This document shows positions 7,576-16,980 of a stretch of DNA of 41,287 nt, in pieces. Under the pieces are notes generated by a model. It saw only the letters and a program-made list of their open reading frames with translations. It was not told where the DNA came from and made no database searches. The stretch's first letter is position 1, and every line of letters begins with the position of its first letter. The DNA comes from Pirellulaceae bacterium (GTDB lineage: Bacteria; Planctomycetota; Planctomycetia; Pirellulales; Pirellulaceae), in contig JADHUC010000071.1 in assembly GCA_016784735.1 (NCBI GenBank), forward strand, positions 1-41,287, read 5' to 3'. The translations under genes and the position numbers were made by a program.

Positions 7576-10500
7576 ATGTTTAGACGCCCGCAATGTTTGG
7601 TTCTGTCTGCAACGATCGCCCTGCTGCCGTCCTTGATTGCGACGGGGGCGGAAGAGTCTCCCGCTAGGCGCCCTGCCATGTTGGTGCATGCGCCGCACGG
7701 TCAGTCTTACTTCGGTGTGGACGTCGGTTTCCTATCGGACCTTCATGCCTCCGGAATCGAAGTGGACTACACCGACCGCCACCGTGACTTCACTTGGGAG
7801 CGGATCAAACGCTACAACGTATTGATCATTACGGAGTGCCCGGGGCCGGAGGGGGAACACGAGTTCTCGCATTGCCCGATCGAGCCCCCCTGGCGGGCGC
7901 AGTTTGTCGACATGATCGAGCGTTTTCTCGATCTCGGCGGCGGCGTGTTCTGCATGGCCGACGACTACAACATCTCGTTCCAGTACTCACGACCTTTGAC
8001 GGAGAATTGGAACGTCGAGCTGCCGGTCCAGCATATCGTGGACGACGGCAATACGGCATTCATGACGCGGTTCACGTATTTCCGTCTGTGTTTCACCGAC
8101 CAAATCGCCCCTTCGCCCGTAAGTGACGGGGTCCGCCAGATCTGGTTTCCCTACGGCAAGCACTACAACGCTGGTATGACCGTTCCGCTCGTGCTCGGTC
8201 CGGAATGGCAGGCCGTGGTGAAGGCGATGCCGGCCGCTCGTACCGAGCGCATCAATGTCGGCGCAGGCAGCTTCCCGCCCCCGACAAACGTCAAGCGGGA
8301 CTTCCCGCTCATGACGGCGCCGCCGATCTTTGCCATTCGGCCCTACAAGAGAGGAAGGCTGGCGCTTTCGGCGGTGTATCCGACCTTCACTTTCGGCCAG
8401 GGAACCAAGTGGCGCTATAACCGAGAAGTTCTCAGCCGAGGCCTGCAGGATCGGCCCAGCCACTTCGCCAAGCTGATCGAAAACACGGTCAAGTGGCTAG
8501 CCGGGCCTTCGCTCTCCAGCGGCGCACTGGGCGGCTACACGACCGACACCAATCGCCTCAGACCCACAAATGCACGCCCGGAAGTCAAGAAGCGTTTCGA
8601 GGAGCAGTTCTGGGGCGAGAAGGAATTGAGCTCCCACCGGCCGTCGCCGGGCCGCCTGCATCGCGGGCTCGTTGGGATCAAAACGAAGTTCAGTGTAGGC
8701 GACGGGACCGTCCCGGAGTACGCCCAGGCGGCAAGAGAACTCGATCTCGACTTCATCGTGCTCATGGACGACTTCGACAAGTTGACCGAGGCAACGTGCC
8801 GTGAGATGAGACAGGCCTGTCAGGCAGCTTCGGACTCCGGACTCCTGGTCCTGCCTGGCTACGCCATCGACAACAACATCGGGAATCATTTGTTCATATA
8901 CGGGCCGGATCTACCATGGCCCGAGCCAGTTCACCTAGCCGGCCCGGACGGCAAACTGCTGAATCAGCAGTACCAAAATCCCGATGGGAAATACGAACGG
9001 AAGTGTCCGGTTCTGAACTGGATCCTGACCAATTGCCTGCGCCGCAAAACGCAGACTGGATTCTACAACTTCACGGAAAGCGGAAGCGGGATGCGGATGG
9101 AGCATCTGCGCACCTACGGCATGGCGGCGCTCTGGTTCTATCGCGACGGCCGACTCGTCGAAGACAAAACCGAAGACTATCTGCTGACCGCCCAGGGATG
9201 TGTGCCGCCCAGCCCTGCCGTGGTGAACATCATTCGCAGCCCGGAAGAACTGCGCCGCGAAGTCACCGCGGGCCGAGGGCTACTATACGCACGGGGCAAG
9301 TCACTCGACACGCTGTACATGGACGCGCTTCGTTATCCCGGCACGTACGACGCACCGAACGTCTTTCCCAGCACGGGGCCGATGATCCTGGCGTGGCCGG
9401 AGTGTTTCCGCGTCCACACTTTTGCCGCCGAAGATTTCGTCACCGGACGGAATCTGATGCCGTCGCCCATCCATGTGACCAGTGATGTCGGTCTCAAGGA
9501 AATCCGGATCTACGACGGCACCGACCTGTATCGCCGCTTCGTGACCAGCGGCGCCAAAGAGTTCCGCCAGACGCTTGTATTGAATGGGACCGTCCAGCGG
9601 AATCTGGTCCTGATTGCCGAAGATGTCAATGGCGGCAAGGCGATCAGCTATGCCCGCCGCACGCGCAAGATTGGCGACATGCCCGAGTACTGCTCGGACC
9701 GCGTCAATATCGGCAGCATGTACTTGGCCCACGGACCCAACACGCTGCCGATGGTGAAGACGCCTGCGATCCATGGCGGCTTCGCATTCGACGGTACGCC
9801 CGAGGGGATCCTGCCCCTAGCCACGATGCAGTACACCCAGTCGCTGCTGACGACGAAGCAAGGCGAACAGGAAGGCAGAGAGGCATTTAACCAGGTTCCC
9901 TTACTGGAGACATCTGACGAGGGTGCGATGATCGTGCGGAGCATGCGCGACGAACTGATCCACGAGAAAGTCGATTTCCGCTCGATGAGTCCGTGGGTGG
10001 GTTACGGTCCCATCGTTCCGTCCAAACTGTTCGAGCACACCCAACAGTTGATCCATTGGCACCACGAAACCAAGCAAGTCCACCCGACCGACCATGCCGG
10101 CTTCAATTTCGGATACGGCGCGATTCCAACAGCGTTCACCACCTGGATCCGTCTCAAGCGGGACGTGGATGTCAAAGAGCTGCGTCTTTTCTTTAACGGC
10201 GGGTATCCTCATGCGCTACACCCCTGGGCCGTAGTGAGCCGGGCGGGAAAGGTCGAGTTCATCGAACTCGATAGCGTGACGGGCGTTCTGCGGCACGCTC
10301 TTGAGCCCGGCGACTGGTTCGGCTTCTTCAGTCGTTCGGACACGAATAGCAATATCTTCACGGTCCGAGATACGCCGATGCGTCTGGAGCTGCGCGGGCC
10401 CAAGGCGTCCGCGTGGGTTGAGCTGTTTGCGGAACTGGATGGGCAGCACATGGCTGCCGGCGCCGAGATGACGTATGGGATGGCCACGATGACGTTTCCG

Positions 10501-11121
10501 GTGGATGCCGAGATCAACTCCGGCGAGCAATTGGTGTCCCGGGTTCAGTATCTCCAACGCCCAGCCGGCCTCGACGTAAGCGTCGCCCGGCGGCTCGCGT
10601 CGCCCGGCGTGTTGGACTATGCGACGGACGATCACAAGATCGAGATTCAGCTTCCAAAGCCAGACTCGCAGACGCTGCTGACGCTGCCGTTCCGATGTGC
10701 CGGGATGAATCGCCGCTGGAGTGCCGGATTGTGGCTCCGCAAAGGATATGTATTAGGGCACTACGGCGACGGACAGGATCGCTACCGTCCGCTGGGCATT
10801 GATCTGGATGGACGTATCTACGTACCTATCGCGCCTGATTTGGCCGAGATCCATCACGTGGCGGCGGGACACCCAGTTGTAGCGGATGAAGCCGGGCAGG
10901 AACTGTTCATTCAGGTCACTCAGGTGAGTGGTGGCACCGGCGGCCAGCCGCACACATGGCATGTATCCGTCAACAACCCGCTGGACCGTCCCGTGACAGC
11001 AACGATCAAACAGAACATCGATCTGCCGGGCCTTAACCTGGAACCGCAAACGCTGACGTTCCAGCCCGGAGAATACCGGATTCTCGTCGGTCGCCCGTCA
11101 CGCGTCGCTCGGGCGGAGTAG
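7576..11121 (+). CDS. Large secreted protein with GATase-like and degenerate PHP-like domains
   Basis: The product has 1181 residues; AAGGAGG lies seven bases before the ATG. A signal peptide (to about residue 24, IATGAEE) is followed by a region like class I GATase/ThuA folds (about 33-310: AMLVHAPHGQ, NVLIITECPGP, LGGGVFCMADD). Residues about 362-445 follow the order of a PHP domain (GIKTKFSVGDG, LDFIVLMDD, LVLPGYAIDNNIGNHLFIYG), but the metal-binding His-x-His and Asp-His are not present, so this part is probably not a working phosphoesterase. The rest is beta-rich, with probable galactose-binding or Ig-like folds. I know no named family for the full chain. A periplasmic carbohydrate- or glycoprotein-related role is a weak inference. 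Confidence 0.85.
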   Translation: MFRRPQCLVLSATIALLPSLIATGAEESPARRPAMLVHAPHGQSYFGVDVGFLSDLHASGIEVDYTDRHRDFTWERIKRYNVLIITECPGPEGEHEFSHCPIEPPWRAQFVDMIERFLDLGGGVFCMADDYNISFQYSRPLTENWNVELPVQHIVDDGNTAFMTRFTYFRLCFTDQIAPSPVSDGVRQIWFPYGKHYNAGMTVPLVLGPEWQAVVKAMPAARTERINVGAGSFPPPTNVKRDFPLMTAPPIFAIRPYKRGRLALSAVYPTFTFGQGTKWRYNREVLSRGLQDRPSHFAKLIENTVKWLAGPSLSSGALGGYTTDTNRLRPTNARPEVKKRFEEQFWGEKELSSHRPSPGRLHRGLVGIKTKFSVGDGTVPEYAQAARELDLDFIVLMDDFDKLTEATCREMRQACQAASDSGLLVLPGYAIDNNIGNHLFIYGPDLPWPEPVHLAGPDGKLLNQQYQNPDGKYERKCPVLNWILTNCLRRKTQTGFYNFTESGSGMRMEHLRTYGMAALWFYRDGRLVEDKTEDYLLTAQGCVPPSPAVVNIIRSPEELRREVTAGRGLLYARGKSLDTLYMDALRYPGTYDAPNVFPSTGPMILAWPECFRVHTFAAEDFVTGRNLMPSPIHVTSDVGLKEIRIYDGTDLYRRFVTSGAKEFRQTLVLNGTVQRNLVLIAEDVNGGKAISYARRTRKIGDMPEYCSDRVNIGSMYLAHGPNTLPMVKTPAIHGGFAFDGTPEGILPLATMQYTQSLLTTKQGEQEGREAFNQVPLLETSDEGAMIVRSMRDELIHEKVDFRSMSPWVGYGPIVPSKLFEHTQQLIHWHHETKQVHPTDHAGFNFGYGAIPTAFTTWIRLKRDVDVKELRLFFNGGYPHALHPWAVVSRAGKVEFIELDSVTGVLRHALEPGDWFGFFSRSDTNSNIFTVRDTPMRLELRGPKASAWVELFAELDGQHMAAGAEMTYGMATMTFPVDAEINSGEQLVSRVQYLQRPAGLDVSVARRLASPGVLDYATDDHKIEIQLPKPDSQTLLTLPFRCAGMNRRWSAGLWLRKGYVLGHYGDGQDRYRPLGIDLDGRIYVPIAPDLAEIHHVAAGHPVVADEAGQELFIQVTQVSGGTGGQPHTWHVSVNNPLDRPVTATIKQNIDLPGLNLEPQTLTFQPGEYRILVGRPSRVARAE

Positions 11122-11231
11122 TTGCGGCCCGTTTATCCTCGTACTACATTCACAGGCGTCGCGCGAGGCCTCGAACGAAAGCAAGCGTGAAATCACAGGA
11201 ATGCGGGACAAACAACTTCGGCGTTTCACCC

Positions 11232-11291
11232 GTAGCTACGGTCGCCAGACCGTGGAGAATTGCGGGTCCACCGTCTGGCGACGGTAGCTAC
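11232..11291. repeat. Palindromic repeat upstream of the M28-like gene
   Basis: Arms 11232-11256 and 11267-11291 (left arm begins GTAGCTACGGTCGCCAGAC) pair at 23 of 25 positions around a ten-base loop. It ends 40 bases before the ATG at 11331, in the presumed leader of the M28-like gene. It could fold in the mRNA and affect expression. Confidence 0.9.
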
Positions 11292-11330
11292 ACTACTGGA
11301 AAACGCTTTTCGTTGGGAGGAAACGGTTCC

Positions 11331-13451
11331 ATGAAACACTGGATGCGGAAGCAGTCGTTGATGATCCTTTGGTGTGGGTGTGTGGCCGTTGTGCCGGGCT
11401 GGGCCCAATCAGCGGATCGTTATGAAGGTCTTTCGGATGATCTCAGCCAGACGCTCAATATCCTTCAACAGGAGATGTCCGGCGACGTAGCCAAGCAGCA
11501 CGCCACGGAGATTTGGGAGTGCGATCGCTGGGATAGTTGGGACAAGCATCACGAGACGGCACAATATGTGGCCTCGCAGTTTCGCGCGATTGGGTTGGAA
11601 CAGGTCGAAGTGATTCCCTACAAGTCGGATGGACGCACGAAATACGCCGACTGGACGTCGCAGCAAGCCTGGGACGTCGATCATGCCCGCCTAACGGTCG
11701 CTGAGCCCGCGACGCACGCCGGTAAGATCATCGCGGACTATCGGGACGTACCGCAAACATTGACCACTCGTTCCGGTTCGACCCCGCTTGGCGGAATCCG
11801 GGCCGAAATCGTCGCTATCCGTGACGATGGGAAACTGGACAGGATTGCGGCCGACGACCTTCGCGGGAAGCTGGTATTGATCGAGACCATCGGCGGCAGA
11901 GCGCCCAGCGGGAAGTTGATCTCGATGGCGGCGCAGGCCGGGGCCGTGGGGATTCTGCGTGACGACATTTGGGAATTGGGCAAGGGATTCGTGCGCGATC
12001 GCAATATCGCCTACGACGCCGTGCGTTGGGGAGGGTCGGTGCCGGACGGAATGATCGGATTCAACCTTTCGCCTCGCATGGGCGACTACCTGCGGAAGCT
12101 GGCTGCGTTGCACGAACGCGTCGTGCTCGACGCCGACGTCGAAACGCGGTCTTACGACGGTACGATCGACGTGGTAACGGGCGTGCTGCCGGGAACGGAG
12201 GCGCCGGAATACGAGCTGTTGATCGTCGGGCATCTGTACGAAATCGGGGCCAACGACAACGCATCGGGCTGCGGCTTGTCGATCGAGATACTTCGGGCTC
12301 TCAAGACGCTGACGGATAGCGGCCGCTTGGCGCCGCCGGCGCGATCCATCCGTGTCGTTTTGGGGATGGAGACGCATGGCACGCTGGCTTGGTTGACCAC
12401 GCACCAGGAAAAACTTCCCTATTTGATCGCCGGTATCGACCTGGACATGGTAGGCGAGGATCAATGGAAGACCTTGTCGACGTGGAAGCAATCGAGACTT
12501 CCGGATTCAGCCCCGGCGTATGCGGAACATCTATCCTGGGCACTGCTGCAACGTTACGTGCGCGCTGCGGATCCGACCATGCGTGTTGCCACGAAGCTCG
12601 ATAACTGGTACATCGACGATTGCATCACGGCGGATCCCATGGTTGGTTGCCCGAATTTTTTATGGGTCCAACTGCCCGACCGGTTCTACCATTCTTCACA
12701 AGACACACCGGACAAGCTGAGCTCGCATACTCTGCACATCACGGGAACTGCGGCCGGCGCGTATGTGTACTACTTGGCCACCGCACAGACGAACGAGGCC
12801 CTATGGTTGGCGACGATCGCGGAAGCTGACATTCAAGTGGACCTGGCCGAACGCACGTCGGCCGTGATTCGCGCCGCTGCCGCTGAACTTCAGACTGGCG
12901 AGTCGCTGGGGCGGTTAGCCTTTGACGGCAAGGAGCTGATCGCCTACCGGCTGGATCGCGGACTGCGCACACTTCCGACGGTTTTGGAGTTGGCCCCGAA
13001 AGAGGACCGTACACGGGTCTCCGTCGCGGTAGAAGCGGCAGCGGAGAGACTGCGGGCCCAGGCCGAGTGCCAGACGGACCGGCTTGCTTCTGCCCTCCAG
13101 GCAATGGCCGTGGCACGCGGCGTCAGCCCAATTGTCCCATACACTCGCCCGGAATTCCCTTCCGCCGCGCGGGCGAAGAGCCTGATTCCGACACGGAAAG
13201 TCCTCGGCACGCTAACGCTGGTCGATGCACCAGTACCCATCCCCAAGGGTCGGAGCTGGAACTTCACTTGGAGTTGGCGAGCGAACACTCCATGGTGGTG
13301 GGCCGATGGCAAACGAAACGTGTACGAGATCGCCAGGCGATCGGCACTGGAAACCAAACGCGAGTTCACCGAAGAGTACCTGGAGGACGTGCTGGCACAG
13401 TTCGAGTTCTTCGGCCAGTGCGGCTATGCTTCTCTGCGATCCCAAGACTAG
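11331..13451 (+). CDS. Secreted M28-like metallopeptidase
   Basis: The start at 11331 has GGAGG ten bases upstream and gives a signal peptide (MKHWMRKQSLMILWCGCVAV, cleaved near WAQS); the frame is open further upstream only through a palindrome. Length 706 residues. A PA-like insert (about 130-280) precedes the catalytic core. HLYEIGANDNASG supplies H301 and D309, GIDLDMVGED supplies an acidic ligand near 370-372, and FYHSSQDTPD supplies H454. The usual Glu-Glu pair is E347-T348 in GMETHGTLAW, so the second Glu, normally a zinc ligand, is absent. This resembles the DUF4910-like branch as I recall it. A C-terminal tail of about 200 residues is Trp-rich near the end (TWSWRANTPWWW). Probably a periplasmic aminopeptidase; activity uncertain. 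Confidence 0.85.
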   Translation: MKHWMRKQSLMILWCGCVAVVPGWAQSADRYEGLSDDLSQTLNILQQEMSGDVAKQHATEIWECDRWDSWDKHHETAQYVASQFRAIGLEQVEVIPYKSDGRTKYADWTSQQAWDVDHARLTVAEPATHAGKIIADYRDVPQTLTTRSGSTPLGGIRAEIVAIRDDGKLDRIAADDLRGKLVLIETIGGRAPSGKLISMAAQAGAVGILRDDIWELGKGFVRDRNIAYDAVRWGGSVPDGMIGFNLSPRMGDYLRKLAALHERVVLDADVETRSYDGTIDVVTGVLPGTEAPEYELLIVGHLYEIGANDNASGCGLSIEILRALKTLTDSGRLAPPARSIRVVLGMETHGTLAWLTTHQEKLPYLIAGIDLDMVGEDQWKTLSTWKQSRLPDSAPAYAEHLSWALLQRYVRAADPTMRVATKLDNWYIDDCITADPMVGCPNFLWVQLPDRFYHSSQDTPDKLSSHTLHITGTAAGAYVYYLATAQTNEALWLATIAEADIQVDLAERTSAVIRAAAAELQTGESLGRLAFDGKELIAYRLDRGLRTLPTVLELAPKEDRTRVSVAVEAAAERLRAQAECQTDRLASALQAMAVARGVSPIVPYTRPEFPSAARAKSLIPTRKVLGTLTLVDAPVPIPKGRSWNFTWSWRANTPWWWADGKRNVYEIARRSALETKREFTEEYLEDVLAQFEFFGQCGYASLRSQD

Positions 13452-13476
13452 TACCTCATGACATTTGAAATTGTCA

Positions 13477-13532
13477 GTAGGATGGGCATTCCTGCCCGTC
13501 TGCTTGGGGTCGGGCAGGAATGCCCAACCTAC
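13477..13532. repeat. Palindromic repeat, first of a tandem pair
   Basis: Arms 13477-13498 and 13511-13532 (left arm begins GTAGGATGGGCATTCCTGCC) pair at 21 of 22 positions around a 12-base loop. It begins 25 bases after the stop of the M28-like gene, and an unrelated palindrome follows at 13591. It could end or protect the upstream transcript. Confidence 0.9.
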
Positions 13533-13590
13533 AAGAACAAGAGTCGCGAGATGCTAGTGTCCCGTGGAACGGGTTGTGTAAGGAATGCTC

Positions 13591-13664
13591 GTTTAACCGC
13601 GACCCAGCGGGGAGCGCGGGAGTTGACGGCGTCCGACGCGTTCCTCGCTGGGTCGCGGTTAAAC
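13591..13664. repeat. CGTTTAAC-ended palindrome, second of a tandem pair
   Basis: GTTTAACCGCGACCCAGCG at the left pairs with its complement at the right end (13646-13664). The centre is only partly paired and contains GCGCGGGAGTTGA, shared with the copy at 5937-6061. Bases C and G flank the ends outside, as in the other three members. The element ends 35 bases before the epimerase ATG. Confidence 0.9.
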
Positions 13665-13699
13665 GATTGATGGCATAGAATGAAGCAGGAGGCGAGTTC

Positions 13700-14710
13700 A
13701 TGTCCAGCTCTGTGACCTTGGTGACCGGCGCGACCGGATTGGTTGGCAATAATACCGTCCGCATGCTCTTGGATCGGGGCCAACCCGCGCGAGCGCTCGT
13801 GCGCGCGACCTCCGATCCGCGGCCTCTGGAGGGACTAGACGTTGAAGCAGCCGAAGGCGACATCTGCGATGCCGACTCGGTTCGGCGGGCGTGTGAGGGT
13901 GCCGGCGTCGTGATCCACGCGGCCGGTTACGTCCAGCTTGGCAGCGCCTACCTAGATCGTCACCGCCGCATCAACGTTGATGGCACACGCAACGTGGCTC
14001 AGGCGGCGCGAGCGGCCGGTGCTCGGATGGTCCACGTCTCCAGTTGCGATGCGTTGGGAGTCCGGTCGCTGGAAGAGCCCGCCGATGAAGAGACGCCGTT
14101 GGGCGAGCCCGTTCGTTGCAGCTACTCGATCACCAAGCGCGAGGCCGAGCAAGTCGTGCTGGAAGAAGTGGACCGTGGTCTGGACGCGGTGATCGTCAAC
14201 CCGGCATTCATGCTTGGGCCATGGGACTGGAAGCCGTCCTCGGGGCGGATGCTGCTTGAGGTTGCCAAAGGCGTTGCTCGGGTTGCGCCGCGAGGGCATT
14301 TCAGCGTGTGTGACGTCCGCGACGTGGTGGGCGGGATATTGGCGGCGGTGGAGCGTGGGAGTTGCGGCGAGCGTTACATCTTGGCAGGCGTGACACTCTC
14401 GTACTTCGAAACTTGGCAGAAGTTTGCAGAGATCACGGGGGCTAAACCGCCCTGGTTTGCCGCTCCGCCGCGACTGGCCGCGATTGCCGGATTCGGTGGC
14501 GATGTCTGGGGCCGCCTGACCGGCCGGGAGCCCGATGTCAACTCCGGCGCCATCGCCTTGGCCAAACTCCCCAAGAGCTACACGAGCGCGAAGGCCCAAC
14601 GCGAGCTTCGCTACAGTAACCGTCCCCTGGACGTATCTATCCGCGACGCGTGGGATTGGTTCGTCCAACACGACTACGCCCGCCCGCGACGAAGGGCGAA
14701 ACATTTATGA
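13700..14710 (+). CDS. NAD-dependent epimerase/dehydratase (extended SDR)
   Basis: A 336-residue protein with CAGGAGG seven bases before its ATG. The N-terminal GATGLVG (10-16) is the dinucleotide-binding glycine motif of extended SDRs, and Y142-S-I-T-K146 is the catalytic YxxxK pair, with the Ser from VSSCDALG before it. AGYVQL and NVDGTRN fit the dihydroflavonol-reductase/HpnA branch that acts on sugar or isoprenoid-linked sugar substrates. There is no signal peptide, so it is cytoplasmic. Its TGA stop overlaps the ATG of the U32 gene (ATGA), so the two are translationally coupled. The substrate cannot be told; a hopanoid-associated role is one option, but no hopanoid genes are in view. Confidence 0.9.
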   Translation: MSSSVTLVTGATGLVGNNTVRMLLDRGQPARALVRATSDPRPLEGLDVEAAEGDICDADSVRRACEGAGVVIHAAGYVQLGSAYLDRHRRINVDGTRNVAQAARAAGARMVHVSSCDALGVRSLEEPADEETPLGEPVRCSYSITKREAEQVVLEEVDRGLDAVIVNPAFMLGPWDWKPSSGRMLLEVAKGVARVAPRGHFSVCDVRDVVGGILAAVERGSCGERYILAGVTLSYFETWQKFAEITGAKPPWFAAPPRLAAIAGFGGDVWGRLTGREPDVNSGAIALAKLPKSYTSAKAQRELRYSNRPLDVSIRDAWDWFVQHDYARPRRRAKHL

Positions 14711-16806
14711 CCGACGAAACGACAGACCGACCTCCGACGTCCGTTGCCGGTTTGGAGCTGCTTGCTCCGGCCGGCGACGCGGAATCACTGCGCGCTGCGC
14801 TCGAAGCCGGCGCTGATTCCGTGTACTTCGGTTTGACTGTCCTGAACGCTCGCCGCCGGGCTCACAACTTCACGGAGGACGAACTCAACCAAGCTGTCCA
14901 AGATGTCCACGCCCAAAACGCGCGGGCGTACCTGACCTTGAACATCGACTTGACCGAACGAGACCTGGAGTTGGCCGCGCGCGTGCTGGAGCTTGCTCGG
15001 CGTGCTGAGGTGGATGCCGTTTTGGTGCGGGATCCGGCACTCCTTGCTCTGCGCCCGGAATACACGGAGCTGGAATTCCATTTCAGCACGCAGACCTGCA
15101 TGACGAACAGCGCCGATGTGTCCGCCGCAGCGAAGCTGGGAGCAACTCGCGTGGTGCTGGCTCGCGAACTCACGCTCGCAGAGATCCAGGCAGCCAGCGC
15201 CGTGCGCGGCGTCCAAACCGAGGTATTCGCCCAAGGCGCGCTGTGCTTCTGCATCTCCGGCAGATGCCTCATGTCCAGTTGGGTTGGCGGCCGAAGCGGC
15301 AACCGCGGCGCATGTACCAGTCCGTGTCGCGTGCCGTGGGCGATCGAAGGCGAACCGGCCGGCACACCATTGTCGATGCACGATCTGGCGACGGTCGATC
15401 GCCTGGAGGAACTTCGCCAGGCCGGCGTCACGGCCCTGAAAATCGAAGGCCGCATGAAGAACGCGACCTGGGTGCGCGAGGCCGTTGACATTTATCGTCG
15501 AGCGATGTCCGGTGAGGATGCGACCGCGCTCCACGACCAGATCGAACGTCTGGGCGACTACACCGGACGAAAGCTGACAAGCGGCTACTTGGACGGCCAG
15601 CGCGAGAATCTAACGGGGGAATCCGGGCGCAGACGCGGCCCGGCCGAGACTACGGATGAAGACTCCGAGGTCCGGTCGTCTGCCAAAGACCGAACAGACC
15701 GGTCGGCCTACTCGTTTGAAATGACAGTCGAGCCAAGAGGCATCCGGTGTCGTTGCGAATGCGACGGGCTTGTCGACGAGTGGACGATCCCCAAGACCGT
15801 CGTACGCCGAAGACACAAAGCAGTGTCTATCGAAGCGTTTATCGCATGGCTATCAAAGCAGCCGGTCCTGGGCCGCAGTGCAGAAGAAATATCGACGAAT
15901 GATCCGGAGTTTCTGCTTGTCCCGCGAGCGGTCAACGGTTTGGTGGACCGTATCACCAAAACGATACGACGTAGCCAGAAGAAGCGAGGGCAATTGTCCA
16001 ACATCGGTCTGCCGGAGTCCGTTCAGGAAATACTGGAAAACCGCCCGCCATGCCCGTCCAACCGCATGTGTCTTGGCGATCCCCCGGACCGCGTTCGCCT
16101 GGAACCGGAGATGGTCGAATCGTTTTTGAGTAGCGTACGGCCGGACGGCGTTATCGTGGAAGGACTGACCGCGGAGATCCTGAAACAGGTTCGCTCGCAC
16201 TGTGGCCGCACGCCGCTGATAGCAGCGTTACCGCCCGTTTTCTTCGAAGATGATATTCCAGGGCTGAGAGAATTGCTTCGCGTCTGCAAGCGAGCCGACG
16301 TGACGGTGGAAGTTAACAGTTGGGGCGGATGGCACTTGGCGCGCCGCGCAAATGTACGCATGGAAAGCGGTCCGGGTTTGCCCGTACTGAACTCGCTGGC
16401 GTCGCGCGTCTTGGCCAAGCGTGGTGTCCGGACGGTAACGCTGTCGGTCGAAGCGGATCGTCGTCAGCTTCAGCGCATGGCTGCCAACTGTCCCGTGCCA
16501 TGTTCCCTTGTCGTCTTCGGCCGGCCTCCGCTGATGACTACCCGAGTCGAATTGCCCGAGGACTATCTGCGCAAGACACTGACGGACCGCCGTGACACGC
16601 GAGTCACCGCACGACGCGAACAAGGGCTATGGGTATTGCGTCCTGTCGATCCCTTCGACTTGCGAGCCGACCGCAACGACCGTCTCCGCGTCAGTCATCT
16701 TGTCGTCGATCTGGTCGGATCGGACGATCCCGTACGAGACTGGCAGCATCGGCCATCCGCCCGCAAACCGGCCTTCCAGTTCAACTACGATCGAAGCCTC
16801 TATTGA
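14707..16806 (+). CDS. U32 family peptidase-like protein (RlhA/TrhP type, iron-sulfur)
   Basis: Starts at the ATGA overlap with the epimerase gene; 699 residues, cytoplasmic. The N-terminus is a TIM barrel with the U32 hallmark LLAPAGDAESLRAALEAGAD. Four cysteines, C180, C187, C203 and C207 (GALC, SGRC, NRGAC and SPC), match the iron-sulfur ligands of this family; C182 is extra. The ordering GALC...SGRC...NRGAC...CR resembles RlhA and TrhP, which hydroxylate 23S rRNA and tRNA respectively using prephenate. After about residue 330 a DUF3656-like region and a second barrel-like half follow, giving the long RlhA-type length. RNA hydroxylation is the best inference; which RNA is unknown. The link to an SDR epimerase by coupling is unexplained. 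Confidence 0.88.
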   Translation: MTDETTDRPPTSVAGLELLAPAGDAESLRAALEAGADSVYFGLTVLNARRRAHNFTEDELNQAVQDVHAQNARAYLTLNIDLTERDLELAARVLELARRAEVDAVLVRDPALLALRPEYTELEFHFSTQTCMTNSADVSAAAKLGATRVVLARELTLAEIQAASAVRGVQTEVFAQGALCFCISGRCLMSSWVGGRSGNRGACTSPCRVPWAIEGEPAGTPLSMHDLATVDRLEELRQAGVTALKIEGRMKNATWVREAVDIYRRAMSGEDATALHDQIERLGDYTGRKLTSGYLDGQRENLTGESGRRRGPAETTDEDSEVRSSAKDRTDRSAYSFEMTVEPRGIRCRCECDGLVDEWTIPKTVVRRRHKAVSIEAFIAWLSKQPVLGRSAEEISTNDPEFLLVPRAVNGLVDRITKTIRRSQKKRGQLSNIGLPESVQEILENRPPCPSNRMCLGDPPDRVRLEPEMVESFLSSVRPDGVIVEGLTAEILKQVRSHCGRTPLIAALPPVFFEDDIPGLRELLRVCKRADVTVEVNSWGGWHLARRANVRMESGPGLPVLNSLASRVLAKRGVRTVTLSVEADRRQLQRMAANCPVPCSLVVFGRPPLMTTRVELPEDYLRKTLTDRRDTRVTARREQGLWVLRPVDPFDLRADRNDRLRVSHLVVDLVGSDDPVRDWQHRPSARKPAFQFNYDRSLY

Positions 16807-16844
16807 CAACGACCTGCGGATGTCACTGGGGTGATGTCTTTCCC

Positions 16845-16925
16845 GTTTAACCCCGAGCCGCAGGCGACGGCCGTGGCTCATCGAGCCGCCCCATAACAAC
16901 CGTCGCCTTCGGCTCGGGGTTAAAC
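16845..16925. repeat. CGTTTAAC-ended palindrome between convergent genes
   Basis: GTTTAACCCCGAGCCGCAGG at the left pairs with its complement at the right (ending 16925), with the arms extending into GCGACGG and CCGTCGC. It is a near-copy of the element at 39608-39679, differing mainly in the loop. It lies between the stops of the U32 gene (16806) and the propeller gene (16981), so a two-way terminator role is possible. Confidence 0.93.
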
Positions 16926-16980
16926 GCCTCTTCCCACCGCAACCAGACACGCCGCACGCTCGCTTAACAACGGTCTATTC

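Noticed and set aside
7393..7698. A 102-codon upstream extension of the M14 peptidase frame
   Set aside because: It would overlap the divergent gene start at 7576 and place the signal peptide in the middle of the protein. The ATG at 7392 has AGGAG in place.
11187..11330. A 48-codon upstream extension of the M28-like frame
   Set aside because: It is translated from the palindrome at 11232-11291 and puts residues before the signal peptide; GGAGG precedes 11331 instead.
13477..13664. A possible CRISPR array
   Set aside because: The two adjacent palindromes are different sequences and there are no regularly spaced direct repeats or cas genes.
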